Source: Pseudomonadota bacterium
Lineage (GTDB): Bacteria; Pseudomonadota; Gammaproteobacteria; Steroidobacterales; Steroidobacteraceae
DNA: 7,539 bases
Direction of reading: 5' to 3'
NCBI GenBank assembly: GCA_023457495.1
Contig: JAEWLQ010000091.1
Coordinates: 1 to 7,539, forward strand
Positions 1 to 5,680 of the stretch are shown piece after piece. The position numbers and the translations under genes are program-made. The notes beneath the pieces were generated by a model. The model saw only the letters and a program-made list of their open reading frames with translations. It was not told the origin of the DNA and did not search any database. The first letter of the stretch is position 1. Each line of letters opens with the position of its first letter.

Positions 1-1409
1 CCCAGGCGGCGCTCGCGGCGCAAACGCGCGCGGCGCAATCGTGGGAACCCTCGGCGCTCGACGACCTGCTCGCGCCGATCGCACTGTATCCCGATGCGCT
101 CGTCGGGCAGATCCTCGCCGCCTCCACCAACGCGCAAGAAGTGCTCGATGCCGGGAACTGGCTGCTGGACAACCAGAACCTGACGGGCAAGGAGCTGGAC
201 GCCGCCACCGAGAAGTTGGGCTTCAGTCCGGCAGTGCGCGCACTCGTGCAGTTTCCAGAGGTCGTCGACATGATGTGTTCGCAGCTCGACTGGACGCGCG
301 AGGTCGGCCAGGCGTTCGGCGCCGACCAGCAGGGCGTGCTCGATTCGATCCAGCGCCTGCGTTCCCAGGCGGCGGCCGTCGGCAATCTCAAATCGTCGCC
401 GCAGCAGAAAGTCGAGACGAAGAAGGAAGCGGACAAGGAAGTGATCGTCGTCGAGCCGGCCGACCCCAAGATCGTGTACGTCCCGCAATACAACCCGCAG
501 GTCGTGTACACCACGCCACCGCCCGCGCCGGCGACGACGACCGTGGTGCAGGAAGGCCACGACACCGGCGACATGGTCGCCGCCGGACTCATCGGCTTCA
601 CCGCCGGCATCATCCTCAACGAAGCCTTCGACGACCATGACGACTACTACCACCCGCACTGGGGCGGCGGCGCCGTCTACTACCCGCCACCCTATCGGCC
701 GGTCTATCCAGGCTATCGCCCGGCCGGCGTCTACACGCGTCCCGCCAACTATCGCCACAGCTACAACAACATCAACGGCGACGTGAACATCAACGTCGGC
801 AACGAGGACTACTTCAACCGCGTGACCCACAACCAGCGCGCGGTCAATCGCCAGGCGACGAGCTCCGACGAATGGCGCGGCCAGTCCACCTACCGCGGGT
901 CGCCGTCGGGCAGCCAGGGTCGCGCCGCCGAACGAACTACCGGCGCCGTCACCAACGCTCGCACGGCCTCGAATGAATATCGGGGCGGCGAGCGGCCGCG
1001 GACCGATGAGCAACGTCCGCGCGCCGACGAGTATCGCGGCTCGAAGGAAAATCGTGAGAGGCACCTGGACGATCCGCGAACCGCCGGGGAACAACGCGGC
1101 GGCCGCGACTCGGCCGAGCGGATTGCCGCGGACGGCGATGCGCGGCGCGCCGGCGAGCACCTGTCGGGCGCGGCACGCGACGCGGAGCGTTATGCGGGCG
1201 GCGCCGCCACGCGGCAGCCGCGCGCCGATCGTGGATTCGAATCCGCGACCGCGGGGCAGCCGCGCGCGAATGACGGCGCGGCCTCGATCGCGCGACAGGA
1301 CGCCGCGGGCTCGGGCGCGCTTTCGAATGTCTCGCGAGGAGCCCGGGAAAGCGCGGCGAGCCAACGCGGTCACCGCAGTGCCGGCGATCGCACGAGGAGA
1401 GGCCGATGA
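1..1409 (+). CDS. DUF3300 domain protein, 5'-truncated (partial)
   Basis: The reading frame is open from base 3, giving 468 visible residues; the true start and any signal peptide lie upstream of the window. Near the visible N-terminus, SALDDLLAPIALYPDALVGQ fits the conserved opening of DUF3300 proteins. Residues about 150-169 carry the family's hallmark, with the core KIVYVPQYNPQVVY. A hydrophobic glycine-rich stretch follows at about 190-206 (MVAAGLIGFTAGIIL), then a His/Asp/Tyr/Pro-rich segment and an Asn-rich patch (NINGDVNINVGN). From about residue 285 to the end the protein is low-complexity and rich in Arg, Ala, Gly and Asp, with imperfect repeats such as ADEYRG and NEYRGG; it is probably disordered and ends RTRRGR. 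The biochemical function of DUF3300 is unknown; an envelope location is inferred. The stop codon overlaps the start of the DUF2950 gene, a common partner of this family. The family call is firm, the role is not. Confidence 0.88.
   Translation, partial: QAALAAQTRAAQSWEPSALDDLLAPIALYPDALVGQILAASTNAQEVLDAGNWLLDNQNLTGKELDAATEKLGFSPAVRALVQFPEVVDMMCSQLDWTREVGQAFGADQQGVLDSIQRLRSQAAAVGNLKSSPQQKVETKKEADKEVIVVEPADPKIVYVPQYNPQVVYTTPPPAPATTTVVQEGHDTGDMVAAGLIGFTAGIILNEAFDDHDDYYHPHWGGGAVYYPPPYRPVYPGYRPAGVYTRPANYRHSYNNINGDVNINVGNEDYFNRVTHNQRAVNRQATSSDEWRGQSTYRGSPSGSQGRAAERTTGAVTNARTASNEYRGGERPRTDEQRPRADEYRGSKENRERHLDDPRTAGEQRGGRDSAERIAADGDARRAGEHLSGAARDAERYAGGAATRQPRADRGFESATAGQPRANDGAASIARQDAAGSGALSNVSRGARESAASQRGHRSAGDRTRRGR
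1394..1402 (+). promoter_or_regulatory. Shine-Dalgarno site of the DUF2950 gene
   Basis: GAGGAGAGG lies inside the last codons of the DUF3300 gene, 3 bases before the overlapping ATG at 1406. It fixes the start of the downstream gene and fits translational coupling. Confidence 0.75.
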
Positions 1410-2287
1410 ACTCATGGCGGCGGGCTCTGGTGTGCGCCTGGGTAGTCACGGGCGCGATGGCGCTCATCCTCGGCGGTTGCGCGAAGAAAGACACCGCGAC
1501 GCAGGCGGGCCGCTTCGCCACGCCCGAGGCGGCGGTCGACGCTTTCGTGAACGCGCTGCGCCAGCATGACCGCGCGGGATTGCGCGATCTCCTCGGTCCC
1601 GAAGCGGACGCATTGCTCGAGTCGGGCGATGAAGTGCAGGCGGCGCGCGAGCGCGAAACATTCCTGCATGCGTTCGACCAGCGGCATGAACTCGTCAATA
1701 CAGCGCCCGACGCCCTGACGCTCGAGGTCGGCCTGGAACGCTGGCCGCTACCGATTCCGCTCGTGAAGCGCGAAGACGGTTGGCAATTCGATGCCGCGGG
1801 TGGCGCTGATGAGCTGGTTTTGCGGCGCATCGGACGCAACGAACTCGCGGCCATCGATGTCTGCTACGGAGTCGTTGCCGCGCAGCTCGAATACGCCGCG
1901 AAGAACGGCGCATACGCGGCCAAGGTGATCAGCGATCCCGGAAAGCACAATGGACTTTATTGGGAGACCCGTGACGGGGAAGCCCCCTCCCCCGCGGGGC
2001 CGCTGCTCGCGCTCGCGGCGGCGGAAGGCTACGAGGTCGACAAGAAGCCGGCTCCTTATCATGGTTATTACTATCGTTCGTTGCTTGCGGCCGCCCAGGA
2101 CAAGGCCGGCAAGGGTTTCGCCTTCGTGGCGTATCCGGCCGAATATGGCGCGAGCGGCGTGATGACCTTTCTCGTGAACGACGCAGGCGTGGTCTACCAG
2201 GCGGATCTCGGCGAAGACACCGCAACGCGGGCGCGCGCACTCACCGGATTCGCGGTCGATGACACATGGTCGCCGGCGGAGACCTGA
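1406..2287 (+). CDS. DUF2950 family lipoprotein
   Basis: A 293-residue predicted lipoprotein. A short basic N-terminus (NSWRR) and a hydrophobic stretch lead to the lipobox LGGC with Cys25, so the mature protein is probably lipid-anchored in the envelope. The first half (about 35-140) contains a segment like those of small alpha/beta domains (ATPEAAVDAFVNALRQHDRA). The second half has the DUF2950 signatures: GLYWETRDGEAPSPAGPL at about 183-200, PYHGYYYRSL at 217-226, FVAYPAEYGASGVMTFLVND at 240-259, and a C-terminal DDTWSP. Family members have no established activity. The start is well supported: GAGGAGAGG lies a few bases upstream of the ATG, and the ATG overlaps the upstream TGA as ATGA. 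This indicates translational coupling with the DUF3300 gene, and the pairing suggests that the two products work together in the envelope (inference). Confidence 0.92.
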   Translation: MNSWRRALVCAWVVTGAMALILGGCAKKDTATQAGRFATPEAAVDAFVNALRQHDRAGLRDLLGPEADALLESGDEVQAARERETFLHAFDQRHELVNTAPDALTLEVGLERWPLPIPLVKREDGWQFDAAGGADELVLRRIGRNELAAIDVCYGVVAAQLEYAAKNGAYAAKVISDPGKHNGLYWETRDGEAPSPAGPLLALAAAEGYEVDKKPAPYHGYYYRSLLAAAQDKAGKGFAFVAYPAEYGASGVMTFLVNDAGVVYQADLGEDTATRARALTGFAVDDTWSPAET

Positions 2288-2317
2288 TCCGACCAACGTC
2301 CCATGTCCCGGACTGTG

Positions 2318-2342
2318 GGTGGCGACCGACAATTTCGCCACC
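2318..2342 (+). other. Perfect inverted repeat between the DUF2950 and DUF4136 genes
   Basis: GGTGGCGA (2318-2325) and TCGCCACC (2335-2342) form a perfect 8-base stem with a 9-base loop. A competing pairing, GACCG (2324-2328) with CGGTC (2342-2346), overlaps it. No T-run follows, so a classical intrinsic terminator is not supported. It could be a weak terminator, an mRNA-processing or stabilising hairpin, or an operator ahead of the DUF4136 gene. It is the only notable structure in this 85-base gap. Confidence 0.5.
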
Positions 2343-2372
2343 GGTCTGACTAGTTCATCGACGGAGATCGCC

Positions 2373-2939
2373 ATGAGAATTCTCCCGCCCCTCGCTCTCG
2401 TCTCGCTCGTGCTGCTGTCAGCCTGCGAAACCAAACCCGAGGTCCGCTCCAACACGGCCCCGGCGGCGAATCTCTCGGCGTATCGCACCTACACCTTCGT
2501 CACGAATCCGGGAACGGATCGCGGCGGAATCGCGACGCCGCTCACCGGATACTTCAAGGAAGCGGTCCGCCGTGAGATGGATGCCCGCGGATACCGCTTC
2601 GTGGAAAGCGGCGACGCGGACCTGCTGGTGAACTTCAATGCCAACGCGCGTGAAAACGTCGATATCCGCAGCACTCCCGCGCCCACCTATGGTTATTACG
2701 GTTACCGCGGTGGCATGTACGGCGGCTATTACGGTTACGGCGGCGGCTCCGACGTGGAAACCGTGCGGTACAAGGTCGGCACCGCGAACATCGACGTCGT
2801 CGACGCGGCCAAGAAGCAACTCGTGTGGGAAGGCATCATCGAAGGCCGGCTCACCGACAAGGTGATGAAGGATCCGAAGACCGCGGTCGACAAGGCGGTC
2901 ACCGAGATGTTCCTGAAGTATCCCGGCCGCTCCGGCTGA
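2373..2939 (+). CDS. DUF4136 domain lipoprotein
   Basis: A 188-residue predicted lipoprotein. The N-terminus is basic then hydrophobic and ends in the lipobox LSAC, with Cys18 as the expected lipidation site. DUF4136 features follow: LSAYRTYTFV at about 34-43, the amphipathic helix FKEAVRREMDARGYR at 61-75, the strand ADLLVNFNANA at 82-92, and after an insertion the C-terminal part with TANIDVVDAAKKQLVWEG at about 137-154 and a final helix (AVDKAVTEMFLKYP). The insertion at about 106-126 is a Tyr/Gly-rich repeat, common in this family. The frame is open upstream to 2259, but the ATG at 2373 is preferred because GGAG lies just ahead of it and it opens directly into the lipoprotein signal. The function of DUF4136 is unknown; attachment to a membrane facing the periplasm is inferred. 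It may be read with the upstream pair, but an 85-base gap with a hairpin separates them. Confidence 0.9.
   Translation: MRILPPLALVSLVLLSACETKPEVRSNTAPAANLSAYRTYTFVTNPGTDRGGIATPLTGYFKEAVRREMDARGYRFVESGDADLLVNFNANARENVDIRSTPAPTYGYYGYRGGMYGGYYGYGGGSDVETVRYKVGTANIDVVDAAKKQLVWEGIIEGRLTDKVMKDPKTAVDKAVTEMFLKYPGRSG
2688..2750 (+). repeat. Tyr/Gly-rich imperfect tandem repeat inside the DUF4136 gene
   Basis: Two copies of a 15-base unit, GGTTATTACGGTTAC (2691-2705) and the same with one mismatch (2724-2738), start 33 bases apart. They encode two copies of a pattern like YGYYGYRGGM and YGGYYGYGGG. The segment is a likely flexible loop and a place where length could vary by slippage. Confidence 0.7.
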
Positions 2940-2957
2940 CGATCGCGGGCGATGCGC

Positions 2958-2978
2958 GTCACGCGCTCGTGGCGTGAC
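2958..2978 (+). terminator. Candidate hairpin terminator after the DUF4136 gene (no T-run)
   Basis: GTCACGC (2958-2964) and GCGTGAC (2972-2978) form a perfect 7-base stem around a 7-base loop, 18 bases after the DUF4136 stop. The following bases are GC-rich, not a T tract, so this is either a weak terminator, an RNA 3'-end stabiliser, or a binding site in the leader of the dehydrogenase gene. The remainder of the 89-base gap shows no convincing promoter. Confidence 0.35.
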
Positions 2979-3028
2979 CCGGGCGCCGCGTTGCCGTAGA
3001 TTTCGCCTCGGCATCCGCCGGGGGAATC

Positions 3029-5101
3029 ATGAACCGACTGCATTGCGCGGCCGCGCTCTGCCTTGCATATATATGTGTCGCCGACGCGCGCGCGGGCTCG
3101 GGAACCGATTGGCCCGCCTACGGCGGCGGTCATGAAAAGAACCGCCATTCCACCCTCGCGCAGATCCATCGCGGCAACGTAAAGCAACTCGAGCTCGCGT
3201 GGCGCTACGACACGGGCGAGAAGGGCGACACGCAGACCCAGCCCATCGTCGTCGGGCGCGTGTTGTACGGATATACACCCGAGCACAAGACCTTCGCGCT
3301 CGACGCGGCGACCGGAAAGCACCTGTGGACGTTCGACCCCGGCATCCAGGGCACCGGCGCGAACCGCGGACTCATGTACTGGAAGGACGGCAAGGACGCG
3401 CGGGTCTTCGCCGCGGTCGAAAACCACGTCTACGCCCTGGAGGCCTCGACCGGCAGGCCCATCGCCACGTTCGGGCGCGATGGCCGCATCGACCTGCGCG
3501 AAAACCTCGGCCGCGACCCGGCGGCGCAGTCGGTCAGACTAACCACTCCCGGCGTCATCTACCGGGACCTCATGATCGTCGGCGGCCGCGTCGGCGAATC
3601 CTTGCCGGCGTCACCGGGCCACGTGCGTGCCTACGACGTGCGCAGCGGCGCCCTGCGCTGGACGTTCCGGACGATCCCGCAGCCCGGTGAACCCGGCTAC
3701 GAGACCTGGCCCCGCGAAGCCTGGCGTCACAGCGGTGGCGCGAACAGCTGGGCCGGCATGACGCTCGATGCGGCGCGTGGCGTCGTGTATGTGCCGACGG
3801 GTTCGGCCGCCGCGGACTTCTTCGGCGCCGATCGCATCGGCGACAACCTGTACGCGAACTGCCTGCTCGCGCTCGACGCGGCGACCGGCCGGTTGATCTG
3901 GCACTTCCAGTTCGTGAAACACGACCTGCTCGACCGCGACCTGCCTTCCGCGCCGACGCTCGCAACGTTACGTCTGCGCGGCAAGCGCACCGACGTGCTG
4001 ATTCAAACAACCAAGCAGGGTTTCCTGTTCGTGCTCGATCGCGACACCGGCAAGCCCGTGTTCCCCATCGAGGAAGTCCCCGCCCCGCTTTCCGATGTGC
4101 CCGGCGAGTCGTCGAGCCCGACCTACCTGCGGCCCAAGCTGCATGAGCCCTTCGCGCGCCAGTGGCTGAACCCCGAGGAGCTCACGACGCGCACGCCCGA
4201 GGTCGCGCGGCAGGTGCGCGAGCTGTTCGCGACCTTGCGCAGCGACGGACCCTTCAAGCCGCTCACCGTCGGCATCGACACGACTATCTACCCCGGGTTC
4301 GACGGCGGCGCCGAGTGGGGTGGACCGGCTTACGACCCGGATACGGGACTCGTCTACGTGAACTCGAACGAGATGGCCTGGCTCGGCTCGCTGGCGCGCA
4401 ACGACCGCGGGCGCGGCGGCAAGGCGCTGTACCTGCGCGACTGCGCCGCGTGTCACGGCGACACCGGCCAGGGCTCACCGCCGCAATTTCCCACGATCGC
4501 GGGAGAACGCATCGCTTTCGAGCGTTTCGCCGAAGTCGTGCGCAAGGGCGGCGGGCGCATGCCGGCGTTTCCGCACCTTCAATCGGAGGCCGTCGAGGCG
4601 ATCCGCGCCTGGCTGCTCGACGGCACCGACCGGCCGGCCGGGACACCCGACACCTCGCCCAACCACCAGGAGTACCGCTTCACCGGTTATCGCCGCTGGC
4701 TCGATGCCGACGGTTATCCCGCGGTGCGTACGCCCTGGGGGACGCTCAACGCCATCGAGCTCGCGACCGGCCGGCTCGCGTGGAGCATTCCGTTAGGCGA
4801 GTTCCCCGAGCTCGCGGCAGACGGGATGCGCAATACGGGCAGTGAAAACTACGGCGGACCGCTCGTGACCTCGGGCGGACTGCTCTTCATCGGCGCGACG
4901 ATCCACGACCGCAGGTTCCGCGCCTTCGACAAGCGCAACGGAACGCTGCTGTGGGAAACCGCTCTGCCCTTCTCGGCCGACGCGACGCCGATCACCTACC
5001 AGGTGGACGGCCGTCAATACGTCGCGATCTTCGCGAGCGGCGGCAAGGAGCGCGGCGGCTCCGGCGGCGGCGTGTACCTGGCCTTCGCACTGCCGCGCTG
5101 A
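3029..5101 (+). CDS. Periplasmic PQQ-dependent dehydrogenase with an inserted cytochrome c domain
   Basis: A 690-residue quinoprotein of the glucose/quinate-dehydrogenase-like beta-propeller type, expected to oxidise an alcohol or sugar-like substrate in the periplasm. An N-terminal Sec signal ends near ADARA (about 20-22). Propeller motifs include DWPAYGGGHEKNRHSTLAQI (27-46), the repeated LDAATG (91-96, 282-287), SWAGMTLDAARGVVYVPTGS (240-259), TTKQGFLFVLDRDTGKPVFP (327-346), TPWGTLNAIELATGRLAW (568-585) and NYGGPLVTSGGLLFIGAT (607-624). By recalled alignment, Asp302 and Lys329 fit the Asp/Lys pair near PQQ in E. coli Gcd. Vicinal cysteines, as in methanol dehydrogenase, are absent. A c-type cytochrome domain interrupts the propeller at about 460-535: CAACH (Cys472, Cys475, His476) and a probable axial Met511 in RMPAF. 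Electrons could therefore pass from PQQ to haem within one chain. A weak G-rich ribosome site (GGGGGA) precedes the ATG. The substrate is unknown, and no PQQ synthesis genes are in view. Confidence 0.92.
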   Translation: MNRLHCAAALCLAYICVADARAGSGTDWPAYGGGHEKNRHSTLAQIHRGNVKQLELAWRYDTGEKGDTQTQPIVVGRVLYGYTPEHKTFALDAATGKHLWTFDPGIQGTGANRGLMYWKDGKDARVFAAVENHVYALEASTGRPIATFGRDGRIDLRENLGRDPAAQSVRLTTPGVIYRDLMIVGGRVGESLPASPGHVRAYDVRSGALRWTFRTIPQPGEPGYETWPREAWRHSGGANSWAGMTLDAARGVVYVPTGSAAADFFGADRIGDNLYANCLLALDAATGRLIWHFQFVKHDLLDRDLPSAPTLATLRLRGKRTDVLIQTTKQGFLFVLDRDTGKPVFPIEEVPAPLSDVPGESSSPTYLRPKLHEPFARQWLNPEELTTRTPEVARQVRELFATLRSDGPFKPLTVGIDTTIYPGFDGGAEWGGPAYDPDTGLVYVNSNEMAWLGSLARNDRGRGGKALYLRDCAACHGDTGQGSPPQFPTIAGERIAFERFAEVVRKGGGRMPAFPHLQSEAVEAIRAWLLDGTDRPAGTPDTSPNHQEYRFTGYRRWLDADGYPAVRTPWGTLNAIELATGRLAWSIPLGEFPELAADGMRNTGSENYGGPLVTSGGLLFIGATIHDRRFRAFDKRNGTLLWETALPFSADATPITYQVDGRQYVAIFASGGKERGGSGGGVYLAFALPR

Positions 5102-5117
5102 GGCCGTGCCACCCTGA

Positions 5118-5666
5118 CTACCCGCCGCGCGCGACGAACTTGAGCGCGACCGAGTTCATGCAGTAACGCAGCCCGGTCGGGTCGGGTCCGTCGTCGAAGA
5201 CGTGCCCCAGGTGCGCATCGCAGCGTCGGCACGACACCGCGGTGCGTTCCACCAACAGGCTGTTGTCGGCGGTCTCGGCGACGTTGGTATTCGAGATCGG
5301 CTTCCAGAAACTGGGCCAACCCGTCCCCGATTCGAATTTCGTCTTCGAATCGAACAACGCCGTATCGCAGCAGATGCAGCGATAGAGCCCGTCGGCATGG
5401 TTGTCGTTGTACTGGCCGGAGTACGGGCGTTCGGTGCCGTCCTTGCGCGTCACGATGAAGGAGTCCGCCGGCAGCAGCTTCTTCCATTCCGCCTCGCTGC
5501 GCACGATGCGCGGCACGGTCGCCTTGCCGAGACTCTTGCCCGCCGCGTCGAAGGTCTCGATGACGACGTCGCCCGCGGGCTTCGCCGGCGAGTTCGCACG
5601 CGCCGCGACACCCAGCGCGGATGCGCCGAGCAAGAACAGCCTGCGGGTGAATTTCGATGCGTCCAC
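5118..5666 (-). CDS. msrB: Peptide-methionine (R)-S-oxide reductase MsrB, Tat-exported, zinc type
   Basis: Reduces the R-epimer of methionine sulfoxide in proteins. From the GTG at 5666 the product has 182 residues. The N-terminus holds a twin-arginine motif, TRRLFLL (Arg8, Arg9), then a hydrophobic stretch and AARA, so export by Tat to the periplasm is likely, with cleavage near residue 24. The MsrB domain spans about 55-180: two zinc CxxC pairs (Cys97/Cys100 in YRCICCD and Cys146/Cys149 in SCRRCDAHLGHVFDDGP), the GTGWPSFW loop, and the catalytic Cys169 in RYCMNSVALKF. The loop position that holds the resolving cysteine in E. coli and Neisseria MsrB (GCGWPSF) is Thr here. The gene lies 12 bases after the msrA fusion gene in the same direction and is surely co-transcribed. 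A longer GTG start at 5675 is unlikely because it overlaps the ribosome site. Confidence 0.93.
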   Translation of the reverse strand: MDASKFTRRLFLLGASALGVAARANSPAKPAGDVVIETFDAAGKSLGKATVPRIVRSEAEWKKLLPADSFIVTRKDGTERPYSGQYNDNHADGLYRCICCDTALFDSKTKFESGTGWPSFWKPISNTNVAETADNSLLVERTAVSCRRCDAHLGHVFDDGPDPTGLRYCMNSVALKFVARGG

Positions 5667-5674
5667 GTTGCGCA

Positions 5675-5680
5675 CTCCTC
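5675..5680 (-). promoter_or_regulatory. Shine-Dalgarno site that decides the msrB start
   Basis: On the minus strand GAGGAG overlaps the stop codon of the upstream msrA fusion (TTGAGGAG). It sits 8 bases before the GTG at 5666 but touches the GTG at 5675, so the shorter start is favoured. Confidence 0.7.

Noticed and set aside
949..1854. Long minus-strand open frame across the DUF3300 and DUF2950 genes
   Set aside because: It is antisense to two recognised genes, is a low-complexity Arg/Ser-rich product, and has no family features; long spurious frames are expected at this GC content.
2259..2372. Upstream in-frame start for the DUF4136 protein
   Set aside because: It would overlap the DUF2950 gene and place 38 non-conserved residues before a clear lipoprotein signal; the ATG at 2373 has its own ribosome site.
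3066..3075. Perfect palindrome CATATATATG
   Set aside because: It lies within the signal-peptide codons of the PQQ dehydrogenase and is most simply explained by the Ala-Tyr-Ile-Cys codons.
5102..5117. Bidirectional terminator between the convergent dehydrogenase and msrB genes
   Set aside because: The gap is only 16 bases and I see no inverted repeat or T-run in it.
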